A stretch of 64,000 nt of DNA from Pseudomonadota bacterium. GTDB taxonomy: Bacteria; Pseudomonadota; Gammaproteobacteria; Burkholderiales; Thiobacillaceae. The notes beneath the pieces are model-generated. The model searched no databases. It saw nothing but the letters and a program-made list of their open reading frames with translations, and had not been told where the DNA came from. Below are positions 8,422-19,104 of the stretch, piece by piece; the first letter of the stretch is position 1, and every line of letters starts with the position of its first letter. Both the position numbers and the translations under genes were made by a program. Location: contig JAKADY010000001.1 of the NCBI GenBank assembly GCA_021826065.1, positions 1 through 64,000 on the forward strand, read 5' to 3'.

Positions 8422-11400
8422 TCACCCACACACCCCCACCGCCCCGCAGGCGGTGCAGAAGTCGCAGCCATCCTTGCGGATCACCGTGTCGTTGCCGCAT
8501 TCCCTGCAGCGCAGCCCTTGCATGGCCGGCAGTCGCGGCGGGCTGCCCGGCTCGGGGGCGGGCGCCTGCAGGATACCCATCTGCTGGATGGGGTAGCCGT
8601 CCTCGGTGAGGATGCCCAGCATGGCGTAACGGTGGATGATCAGCCGCGCCACATAGGCCACCGTCGAGGGCCAGGTGCGGCTTCGCTCCGAGCCCGGCTC
8701 CTTAGCCATGAAGTCGCCCAGCGGCTCGGGGTAGTCGAGGAGCTTGCGGAGCTTCATGCCGATCCAGGCCGGGTCGATCACCCGCATGTCCAGCGACAAC
8801 AGCTTGCACAGGCCGTCGAGCGCGCGCGGGTATTCGCCGGCGAGCCAGACCGAGTAGGGGCGTGTGCGCCCGTCGGGCAGCCGGATCTCCTTGAGCCCCA
8901 GGACGAAGTCGTCGCCGCTGGCGGGGTTCAGCACGTCCACCGTCCAGGACAGCGTGCCGTCGGTGCCGGTCTTGGGTTCCTTGAGGCTGAACAGGGCGTC
9001 GAGCACCGGGGTGGGGCCCTCGACGTCCAGGGCCTGCAGCTGCTCCAGGCGCCAGCGGATGATCTGCGCCACGCCGGAGACGATGCTGGGCACCGGGCGC
9101 GGCTCGCCGTTGGGCGGGAAGGGGATGGAGCAGGCGTCGTCGCCACGGGTCTTGGCCAGGGTGTCGAGCTTGAGTCTGAGCCAGGCGCGGTCGTTGGCGC
9201 GCATATCCATGGACAGGCTCTTGGCCAGCGCGCCGAGGCCGCGCGGCTGCTCGGCGCCGTTGACCCAGACCTCGAAGGGGAAGGCGCGGCCGTCCTCGGT
9301 GTCGATGTGGCCAACGAACAGGGCGAAGCTGCCCTGCGGGTATTCGATCATGTAGCTCCAGGACGGATTGCCGCCGGGCAGCCGCGGCCGGCCGGGCCAT
9401 TTGAGGCTCTCCAGCACCGGGGCGGGCAGGGTCTTGATCTCGATGCGGCGGTTGACGTCCGTGGTCTCGAAATCCTGCGGCGCCGCCTTTTCCGGCTCAA
9501 CGCTCAACACCGCCCCCAGCACGGCGTTGGGCCGATAGGTGGCCAGCCCCTTGAGCCCGGCCTTCCAGGCGGCGAAATAGAGGTCCTGGAAATCGCTGTA
9601 GGGGTAGTCGGCCGGCACGTTGACCGTCTTGGAGATGCTCGAATCGATGTAGGGGGCGACCGCCGCCACCATCTCCATGTGCGCCTGGGCGCTGATCTCC
9701 AGGGCGGTCACGAAGGCGGGGGTGAGCGGCGCCTCCTCCCCCTCCTGCTCGCGGTACAGCCGCCAGGCGTGGTCCTGCACCAGATACTCCTTGAAGCTGC
9801 CGTCGGCCTGGCGCTTCTTGCGTGTGTAAGTCCAGGAGAAGGGCGGCTCGATGCCGTTCGAGGCATTGTCGGCGAAGGCGAGCGAGATGGTGCCGGTGGG
9901 GGCGATGGACAGCAGGTGCGAGTTGCGGATGCCGTGTTTGCGGATCTCCGCCTTGAGCTCGGCGGGCAGGCGCGAGGCGAAGTTGCCGCCGGACAGATAC
10001 AGGTCGGCGTTGAACAGCGGGAAGGGGCCGCGCTCGCGCGCGAGCTCGACCGAGGCGGCATAGGCCGCATCGCGCATGAACTCGGCCACCCGCGCGGCGA
10101 ATTCGCGCGCCGGCGGGGTGTCGTAGCGCAGGTTGAGCATCACCAGGGTGTCGCCCAAGCCGGTGAAGCCCAGCCCCACGCGGCGCTTGGACTGGGCCTC
10201 CTTGTGCTGCTTCTCCAACGGCCAGGCGGTCAGTTCCAGCACGTTGTCGAGCATGCGCACCGCCACCGGCACCACGCGGCCCAGGGCCTCGAAGTCGAAG
10301 GCCGCGGCCGGGGTGAAGGCACCCTTGACGAAGCGGGTCAGGTTGACCGAGCCCAGGCAGCAGCAGCCATAGGGCGGTAAAGGTTGTTCGGCGCACTGTC
10401 CGGTCACGAGGCCGTTGAAGACCACCGTGTTGTGGTCGGGTTGGGTGGTGTCGTAGACCGCTTCGCGACCGGCATACTCAATGCGCAAGACCCGGGTTGC
10501 GAAGCGCTGCCGTTTGCGCAGGACCTTGCCGGCCGCCCACTTGTGGTATTTGAGGCCTTTGCTGGGCAGCAGAAAGCCGATCTCCCGCATGAAGACATCA
10601 CGGGATTCTCCGTCGATGATGAGCTCGTAGAGTGACTGGCAGGGGAATTCCCGCTGGCCGCCGCAACCGTCCGGCAGGCTGCGTCCGGCAGCCTGCCGGC
10701 GCAGGTGTATCCGGCTGAATACGCCAAAATTCGCAAGCAGTATCTGCACATCCTGCAACAGGCCCCGATGTACCGAGCTCAGCCGCACGGAGCAAGTCTG
10801 GCTGCCACGCGACACGTTCACCGTGCCATCGGTCTGGAACAGACCCTTGAGGTAACCCTTGACACACGCCTCACTACCGCGCCAGACGAGCTCTGGCACG
10901 CGCAACTTACTCTCCCGTGTGAAGCCGTATAGGGCCAACGCGCGGGCCAGCAGGACCGAACGGATAAAGACATAGTTTCTCTGAGGCACAGCGACGGCGC
11001 TGACGCGGTAGTTACGCGGTGCGAACGAAAGTCCGGCGACCAGCTCGTTGACCGTGTTGACCACACGCTCGGCCAAGGCCCTGTCCTCGTTCCACAGATT
11101 CACCACCGCAGCCTCCTGCCCATTGCCACGGTGGGTGAAGTGCCCATCGCCGGTGATCAGGCCCAGCAAAATACCCAGGGCCTCATTGCCCTCCTGACCA
11201 AACTGGCCTTTGCCCGATTGCACCCAGATCTCGTCGCCAGGCTCAAGCTCCCGCAGCTTGATCTTGCCGCGACGGGTATAGAACTCGTGCCAGGCCGTGG
11301 CCTTGATCTCATAACCGTCCTGCGTCACCACCCGATAGACATCGGCCATCGTCGCGGTCATGAACGCGGGCACTGCCGCGCGCACCTGCGTGCCCCGGTC

Positions 11401-12390
11401 ACTCACCCCCAAGGCCCGGTTGTCTACGGTCGCCAGGATCGGCGCCCCCGAGGCACAAAGCTCGCTGATGGGGATGAGACCGTATTGCGTGGCCAGTCGG
11501 GTGTCCCCGGTGACACACGGGTTGGTCGCCTCGATGGTCTCGCAGTAGTAGAGGTTGTTGTCGCGGTTGATGCGGTCCAGGAAGAGCACGCCCGGCTCGG
11601 CATGGTCGTAGGTGGAGCGCATGATCTGCTCCCACAGCGCGCGGGCGCGCACTTTGCGATAGACCCACAGGCCGTCGGCCCGCTGGTAGGCGCCCTCGGC
11701 GATCTGCTCGTCGCCGGGGCGGGCCTTGTGCGTGAGCTCCACCTCGCCATCGGCCTCCACCGCCGCCATGAAGGCATCGGTCACGCCGACTGAGATGTTG
11801 AAGTTCCTCAGGTCCCCCGCGTCCTTGGCGTGGATGAATTCCTCGATGTCCGGGTGGTCGCAGCGCAGCACCCCCATCTGCGCGCCGCGCCGGCTGCCGG
11901 CCGACTCCACCGTCTCGCAGGAGCGGTCGAACACGCGCATGTAGGACACCGGGCCGCTCGCCTTGGACTGGGTGCCGCGCACCAGGGCACCCTTGGGGCG
12001 GATCGCGGAGAAGTCGTAGCCCACGCCGCCGCCACGGCGCATGGTCTCGGCTGCCTCCAGCAGCGCCACATAGATGCCCGGTTTGCCATCCGCCTCGCCA
12101 GAGATGGTGTCGCCCACCGGCTGCACGAAGCAGTTGATGAGGGTGGCGGCCAGCTCCGTGCCGGCGGCCGAATTGATGCGCCCGGCGGGGATGAAGCCCG
12201 CCTCCATGGCCTCGAAGAAGCGCGCCTCCCAGCGGGCGCGCTGGCGTTTGTCCTCCACCGAGGCAAGCGCCCGCGCCACCCGGCGGCGCACGTCGAAGGC
12301 GGTCTGCTCGTCCCCCTTGGCATACTTCTCCAACAGGACCTCGGTGGAGATGGCCTGGGCGGCGAGCTCGGGGAAGAGCATGTCCTGCAT
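8422..12390 (-). CDS. nrdJ: Adenosylcobalamin-dependent ribonucleotide reductase with intein
   Basis: Class II reductase that makes deoxyribonucleotides with a B12 radical and no oxygen requirement. The precursor is 1322 residues: extein part 1 (291 aa), an intein (374 aa), then extein part 2 (657 aa), giving about 948 residues after splicing. Extein motifs include [29 protein letters not shown] with the catalytic N-x-C-x-E, and a C-terminal zinc-ribbon-like C-x2-C/C-x2-C end. ATG 12388-12390 has GGAG upstream; the longer start at 12438 was rejected. Two NrdR-like boxes lie upstream. No cobalamin riboswitch is evident. Confidence 0.95.
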   Translation of the reverse strand: MQDMLFPELAAQAISTEVLLEKYAKGDEQTAFDVRRRVARALASVEDKRQRARWEARFFEAMEAGFIPAGRINSAAGTELAATLINCFVQPVGDTISGEADGKPGIYVALLEAAETMRRGGGVGYDFSAIRPKGALVRGTQSKASGPVSYMRVFDRSCETVESAGSRRGAQMGVLRCDHPDIEEFIHAKDAGDLRNFNISVGVTDAFMAAVEADGEVELTHKARPGDEQIAEGAYQRADGLWVYRKVRARALWEQIMRSTYDHAEPGVLFLDRINRDNNLYYCETIEATNPCVTGDTRLATQYGLIPISELCASGAPILATVDNRALGVSDRGTQVRAAVPAFMTATMADVYRVVTQDGYEIKATAWHEFYTRRGKIKLRELEPGDEIWVQSGKGQFGQEGNEALGILLGLITGDGHFTHRGNGQEAAVVNLWNEDRALAERVVNTVNELVAGLSFAPRNYRVSAVAVPQRNYVFIRSVLLARALALYGFTRESKLRVPELVWRGSEACVKGYLKGLFQTDGTVNVSRGSQTCSVRLSSVHRGLLQDVQILLANFGVFSRIHLRRQAAGRSLPDGCGGQREFPCQSLYELIIDGESRDVFMREIGFLLPSKGLKYHKWAAGKVLRKRQRFATRVLRIEYAGREAVYDTTQPDHNTVVFNGLVTGQCAEQPLPPYGCCCLGSVNLTRFVKGAFTPAAAFDFEALGRVVPVAVRMLDNVLELTAWPLEKQHKEAQSKRRVGLGFTGLGDTLVMLNLRYDTPPAREFAARVAEFMRDAAYAASVELARERGPFPLFNADLYLSGGNFASRLPAELKAEIRKHGIRNSHLLSIAPTGTISLAFADNASNGIEPPFSWTYTRKKRQADGSFKEYLVQDHAWRLYREQEGEEAPLTPAFVTALEISAQAHMEMVAAVAPYIDSSISKTVNVPADYPYSDFQDLYFAAWKAGLKGLATYRPNAVLGAVLSVEPEKAAPQDFETTDVNRRIEIKTLPAPVLESLKWPGRPRLPGGNPSWSYMIEYPQGSFALFVGHIDTEDGRAFPFEVWVNGAEQPRGLGALAKSLSMDMRANDRAWLRLKLDTLAKTRGDDACSIPFPPNGEPRPVPSIVSGVAQIIRWRLEQLQALDVEGPTPVLDALFSLKEPKTGTDGTLSWTVDVLNPASGDDFVLGLKEIRLPDGRTRPYSVWLAGEYPRALDGLCKLLSLDMRVIDPAWIGMKLRKLLDYPEPLGDFMAKEPGSERSRTWPSTVAYVARLIIHRYAMLGILTEDGYPIQQMGILQAPAPEPGSPPRLPAMQGLRCRECGNDTVIRKDGCDFCTACGAVGVCG
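10396..11517 (-). other. Intein with LAGLIDADG homing endonuclease inside NrdJ
   Basis: 374 residues inserted between NP and C of the NPCAEQ motif. Residue 1 is Cys (CVTGDTRL, block A). Block B has TAWH at about 74-77, the two endonuclease motifs are [11 protein letters not shown] (about 117-127) and [11 protein letters not shown] (about 222-232), and the last block contains [10 protein letters not shown] and ends NGLVTGQ before the +1 Cys. The terminal residue is Gln rather than the usual Asn, a rarer but known splicing variant. The +1 Cys is also the enzyme's radical-forming Cys, so no active reductase exists before splicing. Confidence 0.95.
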
Positions 12391-12479
12391 GATCGACGTC
12401 TCCTGTGCAGACACAGACGCGCGGGGGGATGAACTCAAGTTAGACCATCTCCCCGATGGGGCGAGGGAAATCCTTGGGG

Positions 12480-12527
12480 AAACTATATCTAGTTATTCAC
12501 ACCTGTTCAAACCCAGATATCTAGTGT
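12480..12527 (-). promoter_or_regulatory. Tandem NrdR-box-like sites upstream of nrdJ
   Basis: Two 16-mers resembling the NrdR consensus ACACWATATATWGTGT lie at 12512-12527 (minus strand ACACTAGATATCTGGG) and 12480-12495 (minus strand TAACTAGATATAGTTT). Their centres are 32 bp apart, about three helical turns, as in known NrdR operators. They would place nrdJ under the nucleotide-sensing repressor NrdR. NrdR itself is not in the window. Confidence 0.7.
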
Positions 12528-12585
12528 TCTGCCGGGCCAGAGCGCAGCGCATCCCCCAGCAGCGGGGCTGACGCCCTCTTGCCGG

Positions 12586-13350
12586 TCAGTCGAGCTGGGC
12601 GATCACCGGGGCGTGGTCGGACGGACGTTCCAGGCGCCGAGGCGCGATGTCGATCTGACAGGCGCGGCAGCGCTCGGCCAGGGCCGGTGACAACAGGATG
12701 TGATCGATCCTGAGGCCCAGGTTGCGGCGGAAGGCGGCCATGCGGTAGTCCCACCAGGTGAAGCTGCCCTCGGGCTGGTCGAACAGCCGTAAGGCGTCCT
12801 TGAGCCCCAGGTCGAGCAGGGCGCGAAAGCGCGCACGCTCCTCGTCGGAGACCAGGACCTGTCCGGCCCACAGGGCCGGGTCGTGCACATCGCGGTCCTC
12901 GGGGGCGATGTTGAAGTCGCCCAGCACCGCCAGGCGCGGATACCGGGCGAGCTCGGCGCGCAGCCAGGCGATCAGGGCGTCGAGCCAGTCGAGCTTGTAG
13001 TAGTACTTGTCAGAGCCAACGCTCTGGCCATTGGGCACGTACAGACACACCACCCGCATGTCGCCCAGGGTCGCGGCCAGGACACGCTTTTGCTCGTCCT
13101 CGAAACCCGGGATGGAGGTCAGGGGATCGGCCGCCGCCTCGCGGGTGAGCAGGGCCACGCCGTTGTAGGTCTTCTGGCCCGCATAGAGGGCCCGGTAGCC
13201 GGCAGCCTCGATCTCGCCCAGCGGGAAGCTGGCGTCCTCGGTCTTGGTCTCCTGCAGACACACCACATCCGGTTGCTGGGCCGCGAGCCAGTCCTTGAGG
13301 TGCGGCAGGCGCACCTTGAGCGAATTGACGTTCCAGGTGGCGAGTCTCAT
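12586..13350 (-). CDS. xthA: Exodeoxyribonuclease III
   Basis: 254 residues of the EEP fold, acting in base-excision repair as AP endonuclease and 3'-5' exonuclease. It opens [18 protein letters not shown]; catalytic motifs include [20 protein letters not shown] and the terminal SDHAP. ATG 13348-13350 gives the family N-terminus. It sits alone between nrdJ and the HU gene, both in the same direction. Confidence 0.95.
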   Translation of the reverse strand: MRLATWNVNSLKVRLPHLKDWLAAQQPDVVCLQETKTEDASFPLGEIEAAGYRALYAGQKTYNGVALLTREAAADPLTSIPGFEDEQKRVLAATLGDMRVVCLYVPNGQSVGSDKYYYKLDWLDALIAWLRAELARYPRLAVLGDFNIAPEDRDVHDPALWAGQVLVSDEERARFRALLDLGLKDALRLFDQPEGSFTWWDYRMAAFRRNLGLRIDHILLSPALAERCRACQIDIAPRRLERPSDHAPVIAQLD

Positions 13351-13433
13351 GCGCACGGCGGGGCATGCCGCCCGATACGGCCTTCAGGCGGGCTGCCGGG
13401 CGCAGGCCGCCCGGCAATGGGGCAGGGTTGGGG

Positions 13434-13724
13434 TTACTTCTTCTTTTTCGCCCTGTTGGCGGCGGCGGAGAGTGCCGCCCCGGGACGGAAGCGCACCACC
13501 TTCTTGGCCGGGATCTTCATCTCCTTGCCGGTCTGCGGGTTGCGGCCGGTACGGGCCTTGCGCTCCTGCACGCTGAAGGTGCCGAAGCCGACGAACTGCA
13601 CGTTCTCGCCCCGCGCCAGGGCCTCGGTGATGGCCTCCATGGCCACGTCGATGATGGTGCTGGTGGCGGCCTTGGAGGCGTTGGCCTTGGCGGCCACCGT
13701 GGCGATGAGCTCGGATTTGTTCAT
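13434..13724 (-). CDS. HU-family nucleoid protein
   Basis: 96 residues, an abundant DNA-bending chromosomal protein. It begins MNKSELIATVAAKANASK and carries the arm motif GRNPQTGKEMKIPAKKVVRF with the intercalating Pro. The C-terminal Lys-rich tail (AANRAKKKK) is slightly longer than the E. coli form. A strong AGGAGG lies a few bases before ATG 13722-13724. Symbol hupB is plausible but paralogues cannot be separated here. Confidence 0.93.
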   Translation of the reverse strand: MNKSELIATVAAKANASKAATSTIIDVAMEAITEALARGENVQFVGFGTFSVQERKARTGRNPQTGKEMKIPAKKVVRFRPGAALSAAANRAKKKK

Positions 13725-13919
13725 GGTGGGGTTTCCTCCTGTAAGAGACGGCGGATGAGCTGGTGTTACTGGCCTCCCGAGGGATGGCCTCCGCACTGTA
13801 AAGGCCCGGGGCGTGATTTGCAACGCCTGTGCGCACAGGACGCGGTCCCGCAGGCCGCGGCCGCGCGGATTGCTTGCCCCGAGGCGGGTGCGTTGCGCAT
13901 AATGGAAAGCTCCCCGCCC

Positions 13920-14006
13920 GCCCGGGTGGCGGAATTGGTAGACGCACGGGACTCAAAATCCCGCGCCAGCGATGGCGTGCCGGTTCGACCCCGGCCCCGG
14001 GCACCA
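13920..14006 (+). tRNA. tRNA-Leu (anticodon CAA)
   Basis: An 87-nt class II tRNA with encoded CCA. The acceptor GCCCGGG pairs with CCCGGGC, the D-arm is GCGGAATTGGTAGACGC, the anticodon stem-loop is CGGGA-CTCAAAA-TCCCG (anticodon CAA), there is a long variable arm and a T-arm with TTCGACC. Its 3' half is duplicated immediately downstream. Confidence 0.97.
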
Positions 14007-14260
14007 GCGTCACAAGCACCCCGTTGCGCGCGATTTCGGCGCAGGCTGACGTGAGCGCAGCGAACGTCAAGCCGCGCAGCGGCGGCCGTAGCCAAAATCC
14101 CGCGCCAGCGATGGCGTGCCGGTTCGACCCCGGCCCCGGGCACCAGCGTCACAAGCACTCCGTTGCGCGCGATTTCGGCGCAGGCTGACGTGAGCGCAGC
14201 GAACGTCAAGCCGCGCAGCGGCGGCCGTAGCCAAAACCCGCGCCAGCGATGGCGTGCCGT
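13954..14260 (+). repeat. 139-bp tandem repeat containing the tRNA-Leu 3' half and a two-hairpin core
   Basis: A unit of exactly 139 bp begins in the anticodon loop at 13954, repeats at 14093 and begins a third time at 14232, where it is cut short near 14260. Each unit carries the tRNA 3' half through CCA, a spacer, and a core with two hairpins: GACGT-loop-ACGTC then GCCGC-GCA-GCGGC (14048-14083 and again 139 bp later). The two complete units differ by about one base, so the duplication is recent. The extra tRNA halves lack the 5' half and cannot be tRNAs. The core resembles 34315-34372 next to xerC. Confidence 0.9.
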
Positions 14261-14295
14261 GCGCCCCCCTGCGATCCGCGTGCCACTTCACAATA

Positions 14296-14324
14296 AAAAA
14301 ACCGCCCCGGCGGGGCGGTTTTCA
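14296..14324 (-). terminator. Rho-independent terminator after soxX
   Basis: Perfect stem AACCGCCCC / GGGGCGGTT with a 3-base loop, followed on the minus strand by a run of T. It would end the soxAX transcript; the short T-tail on the other side makes weak bidirectional action possible. Confidence 0.85.
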
Positions 14325-14349
14325 CGCGTGGTGCGCGAGGCCGGACGCG

Positions 14350-15003
14350 CTACTTGTTCACCGGCGACTCGGGCGACACCAGATAGGCGACGATGTCGGC
14401 GATCTGCTCAGGACGCAGGATGCCGTGATAGCCGATGCGTGGCATCTGCGAACAGGCGCTGTAGGCCTGCGGGTTGTAGATCTTCTCGTAGGTGTACTTG
14501 ACGATGTCCTCGCCCGCGCCCCGCAGTTTGCCGTAGTGCATCAGGCTGGGACCGATGGTGCCAAAGGCAACCTCCTTGGGATCGGCACCATGACAGGCAT
14601 AGCAGTTGCCGCCGTTGCCGCCTTTCTGCCGCTCCGGCTTGTCCGGCTCGATGCGGCCGATGCGCATGCCGAAGCCGGCAGCGAAGAGTTTCTCGCCGTT
14701 CTTCCAATCGCCCATCAGCTTGCCATCTGCCGGGTATTTGATCGTCGCCTTTTCGCGCGCGTTGATCTCGGCGGCGATCTTTTCGGGCGGGTTGTCGCGG
14801 TAGAGGTTGCAGGCCTGCAGGGTTTCGTCCTGCTTGAGCCGCGACAAGTCCTGCCCCTCGCCGGGCAGGAAGCTTGCCTCGATGTATTTGGCCACCAGGG
14901 CCTGGATCTTGGGATCGGGCCTGGGTGCAGCCTTGTCGGCTGCGTGGGCCAGCCCCGTCGCGACCAGGGCGGCCGTGAGTGTCGCCAGTTTGATCGTCTT
15001 CAT
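14350..15003 (-). CDS. soxX: Thiosulfate-oxidation cytochrome SoxX
   Basis: 217 residues with a Sec signal (MKTIKLATLTAALVATGLAHA) and one haem c motif CYACH near residue 134; the Met ligand is probably in the CSQMPRIGYHG stretch. SoxX forms the periplasmic SoxAX complex that attaches thiosulfate to the SoxYZ carrier. It lies 12 bases after soxA. No soxYZ, soxB or soxCD is in the window, so the rest of the pathway is elsewhere. Confidence 0.9.
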   Translation of the reverse strand: MKTIKLATLTAALVATGLAHAADKAAPRPDPKIQALVAKYIEASFLPGEGQDLSRLKQDETLQACNLYRDNPPEKIAAEINAREKATIKYPADGKLMGDWKNGEKLFAAGFGMRIGRIEPDKPERQKGGNGGNCYACHGADPKEVAFGTIGPSLMHYGKLRGAGEDIVKYTYEKIYNPQAYSACSQMPRIGYHGILRPEQIADIVAYLVSPESPVNK

Positions 15004-15015
15004 GTCCTGTCCTCC

Positions 15016-15825
15016 TCAACGCTTGATACCGGGAATGTCGAGTACCGCACCACGCCCTTGGTCGGTCAGGTAGCTGATGAGCGCGACGGTCGCCGGCGAG
15101 GCGTAATCGACGTCCGGCAGCCGCATCTGCCACATGCAGTCCCAGATGCGGTGTTGCATGTTGCGGACTACCCCGTGTGAGACGCGATAGGTCGGCCAGG
15201 TCTTCATCGTCCGCTGCGCATCGGCCTTGTTGTGGTAGTTACCCAGCTCCTGCAGGCGGATGCGCTTGCCGTCCTGCCCGTGGCAGGTGGCACAGGAGAA
15301 GTCCATCGGCCCCATGCGCGTGTGGAACAGGGCCTCGCCCACCGCGCGCATCTCTTTCTCTTTGGGGTGCTTCATGGGCGGGTTGAGCTTCATCCCGTCG
15401 GACTGCACGGAGATGTAGGCGGCGATGGCCTCGAGGTCGGTGTTCTGCTCGTTGGCGCGTTGGTCGGCGAAGAGCTTCTTCTTGATCTCCTCCGGCGTGA
15501 AACCCTGCAGCTTCACCATGCAGGTCATGATACGCGACTCCAGGTCCTCGACCTTGTCGGTATCCTTGAAGTAGCGGGGCAGCTCGGCGAATGCGCCCTT
15601 GAGCACCCCCGGTCCCTTGCCGAAGTCGCACTTCTCCAGCGAAGTGTTCTTGGGGCCACGCTTCTCCTTGAACAGCTGCTCACCGCGGTCGACGACGAGG
15701 TTGCCTGGGTTCGCGAACTTGTCCTGTAGAGCCGCGCGGTATTCGTCGGCGGTCTTCAACTCCTGTGACAGGGACAGGGTGGGGGCCAGCAACAATAGCG
15801 TCGCCAGCAGCGTCTTTTTCTGCAT
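15016..15825 (-). CDS. soxA: Thiosulfate-oxidation cytochrome SoxA, single-haem type
   Basis: 269 residues with an N-terminal signal (MQKKTLLATLLLLAPTLSLS). Only one CxxCH motif is present (CATCH, about residue 179), so it is the mono-haem form. The usual paired Cys (KCDFGKGPG and MTCMVKLQGF) remain, and the active-site Cys is in WDCMWQMR, the haem-ligating cysteine persulfide of the family. With SoxX it conjugates thiosulfate to SoxY. RBS GGAG is present upstream. Gene order here is soxA then soxX. Confidence 0.9.
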   Translation of the reverse strand: MQKKTLLATLLLLAPTLSLSQELKTADEYRAALQDKFANPGNLVVDRGEQLFKEKRGPKNTSLEKCDFGKGPGVLKGAFAELPRYFKDTDKVEDLESRIMTCMVKLQGFTPEEIKKKLFADQRANEQNTDLEAIAAYISVQSDGMKLNPPMKHPKEKEMRAVGEALFHTRMGPMDFSCATCHGQDGKRIRLQELGNYHNKADAQRTMKTWPTYRVSHGVVRNMQHRIWDCMWQMRLPDVDYASPATVALISYLTDQGRGAVLDIPGIKR

Positions 15826-15970
15826 ACCGTCTCCTTTCTCCTAAATCCATCGAGGGTTGATGGCGGGCCAAAGTCTACAGGTTAACGTCGGCTCGATGTC
15901 TATAACCACGACGCCCTGGTACGAATCCACCGGTTGCGGCTGAATGGACCGCCGCGCCGCGATGCTTGCC

Positions 15971-16000
15971 CTTGAAAGGCTCGGGATGCGCCCCTATCAT
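15971..16000 (+). promoter_or_regulatory. Sigma32-like heat-shock promoter of groESL
   Basis: CTTGAAA at 15971-15977, 13-base spacer, then CCCCTATCAT at 15991-16000. This closely follows the sigma32 consensus CTTGAAA / CCCCATNT. It abuts the CIRCE operator, so the start point falls in the repressor site. Confidence 0.78.
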
Positions 16001-16026
16001 TAGCACTCGCAGCGCACGAGTGCTAA
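16000..16026. promoter_or_regulatory. CIRCE operator
   Basis: TTAGCACTC, nine bases, GAGTGCTAA: a perfect match to the HrcA-binding inverted repeat. It lies between the heat-shock promoter and groES. hrcA is not in this window. Confidence 0.97.
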
Positions 16027-16075
16027 CACCGTGCTGTATTTCATTTTCAGCCCAACGAGTTTTCAAGGAGGAACC

Positions 16076-16366
16076 ATGAAGATCCGCCCCCTGCATGACC
16101 GTGTGATCGTCAAGCGCCTCGAGGAAGAGCGCAAGACGGCCTCGGGCATCGTCATCCCCGACACCGCCGCCGAGAAGCCCGATCAGGGCGAGGTGATCGC
16201 CGTCGGCCCCGGCAAGCGCAACGACAAGGGCGACCTGATCGCCATGGACGTCAAGGTCGGCGACCGCGTGCTGTTCGGCAAGTACGCCGGGCAGACCGTC
16301 AAGGTCGAGGGCGAGGAGCTCCTCGTCATGCGCGAAGAAGACATCATGGGTGTCATCGAGAAATAA
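16076..16366 (+). CDS. groES: Co-chaperonin GroES
   Basis: 96 residues, the cap of the GroEL folding chamber. It opens [19 protein letters not shown] and has the mobile-loop region around [15 protein letters not shown] and the roof turn after GKRNDKG. ATG 16076 has AAGGAGG upstream. First gene of the groESL operon, behind both a sigma32-like promoter and CIRCE. Confidence 0.98.
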   Translation: MKIRPLHDRVIVKRLEEERKTASGIVIPDTAAEKPDQGEVIAVGPGKRNDKGDLIAMDVKVGDRVLFGKYAGQTVKVEGEELLVMREEDIMGVIEK

Positions 16367-16483
16367 GCGCCCCCTGCGACTGCGTGTCTGCAGTGTCCCA
16401 ACGCCAGGTCCTCAAGCGGCTGGCAAATCCGAAAACCCCGGTGTTCCGGCATCGGCCAGGAACACGAACGAGATCAGGAGTAA

Positions 16484-18130
<1,647 letters not shown>

Positions 18131-18155
18131 GCGCCCACGCGCTTACCCTCCACGC

Positions 18156-18191
18156 AAAAGCGCCACGGTCTACACCGTGGCGCTTTTTTTC
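18156..18191 (+). terminator. Rho-independent terminator after groEL
   Basis: AAGCGCCACGGT / ACCGTGGCGCTT stem with a short loop, followed by seven or more T on the plus strand. It also faces infA, which ends just downstream on the other strand. Confidence 0.92.
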
Positions 18192-18208
18192 GTCTGCGCG
18201 ACCTCCGT

Positions 18209-18475
18209 CTAGTGGCGGCGGCGCGGCCGCGTCGGCGCCGCCGGTGCGGGCCTTGTGTCCAGATGCCGGAAGGTGATGCGCCCCTTGCTCAGGTCATAAG
18301 GCGACAGTTCCAGCGTCACCCGGTCGCCGGCCAGGATGCGGATGTGGTGCTTGCGCATCCGGCCCGCACAATAGGCCACCAGGTGATGGCCGTTCTCGAG
18401 CGTGACGCGGTAGCGTGAATCGGGCATGACCTCGTCCACCACGCCTTGCATTTCCAGGATTTCCTCTTTGGCCAT
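18209..18475 (-). CDS. infA: Translation initiation factor IF-1 (paralogue type)
   Basis: 88 residues with the S1/OB fold: [42 protein letters not shown] and [20 protein letters not shown]-1 occupies the ribosomal A site during initiation. It has a C-terminal extension of about 15 residues, rich in Pro, Arg and Thr, beyond the usual 72. Betaproteobacteria often carry a second infA away from the ribosomal-protein operon; its position next to a cold-shock gene fits such a paralogue. RBS GGAG present. Confidence 0.93.
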   Translation of the reverse strand: MAKEEILEMQGVVDEVMPDSRYRVTLENGHHLVAYCAGRMRKHHIRILAGDRVTLELSPYDLSKGRITFRHLDTRPAPAAPTRPRRRH

Positions 18476-18498
18476 AGCCCTCTCCGAAAACGTGCATT

Positions 18499-18527
18499 AA
18501 AAAAGCCCGGCGTGGCCGGGCTTCATT
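18499..18527 (-). terminator. Rho-independent terminator after the cold-shock gene
   Basis: On the minus strand AAGCCCGGCCACGCCGGGCTT forms a stem followed by TTTTT. It lies between the cold-shock gene and infA, so the two are separate transcripts apart from readthrough. Confidence 0.9.
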
Positions 18528-18561
18528 TGCGGACGGGCAGCCCTAGACCGCCCGTCTGCCG

Positions 18562-18768
18562 TCAGTCCGCGCTGCGGATGTTGGCGGCCTGCAGCCCTTT
18601 GGGGCCGCGGGTCACGTCGAAGCTCACGCGCTGGCCTTCCTTGAGGGTCTTGAAGCCGCTGCCCTGGATCGCGGAGAAATGGGCGAAGAGATCGTCGCCG
18701 CCGCCTTCCGGAGAGATGAAGCCGAAGCCCTTGGAATCGTTGAACCACTTCACAGTGCCTGTTGCCAT
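18562..18768 (-). CDS. Cold-shock protein (CspA family)
   Basis: 68 residues, a single cold-shock OB domain with RNP1-like [10 protein letters not shown] and RNP2-like LFAHFSAI. It binds single-stranded RNA as a chaperone. The upstream 190 bases on the minus strand are AT-richer with A/T runs, as expected of a long structured cold-shock leader, but no specific cold box was identified. Confidence 0.95.
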   Translation of the reverse strand: MATGTVKWFNDSKGFGFISPEGGGDDLFAHFSAIQGSGFKTLKEGQRVSFDVTRGPKGLQAANIRSAD

Positions 18769-19104
18769 AATGATGATTTCCTAACAAAAACAAACAAAAA
18801 GGGGTTGACCCCCGGTTGGGGCGATGGTCAAGCAGGCAGGATGATGGGGAACGAACACCGCGGGACCGCGGCGGCAGGACCGGACAACAACAGCACGACT
18901 TGATATCGCAGCCCGCACAGTACACGCAAACCGCCAGGCAGGCAAACATTATTTTGCGGCGGCCATCTTTGCCTTGGCTCATGGCCGTGTGGACAGCCAT
19001 TCCCGGTGGTATCTTAAGCCTCGTGATGCGCACCCCCCGTCTTCATTACGCTCCGCCTGCCGGCGCCAGCCTCGCCGCCGGCGGCCCACCCCCTCGCGTT
19101 GGCC
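18769..19104. other. Divergent intergenic region, cold-shock leader and acpS upstream
   Basis: Gene-free. The left part (to about 18960) is the likely 5' leader and promoter of the cold-shock gene. The right part up to acpS has no promoter, operator or repeat that I can point to. Confidence 0.5.

Noticed and set aside
8518-10380. 620-codon plus-strand open frame opposite nrdJ
   Set aside because: The minus strand encodes an unmistakable ribonucleotide reductase; the opposite frame is an artefact of codon bias.
12391-12585. Cobalamin riboswitch before nrdJ
   Set aside because: The region is too short and lacks the B12-box; NrdR-like boxes explain the conserved AT patch better.
14093-14145. 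A second tRNA-Leu gene
   Set aside because: Only the 3' half is present; no 5' acceptor strand or D-arm precedes it.
13954-14260. CRISPR array
   Set aside because: The repeats are direct, adjacent and 139 bp long, without unique spacers; no cas genes are present anywhere in the window.
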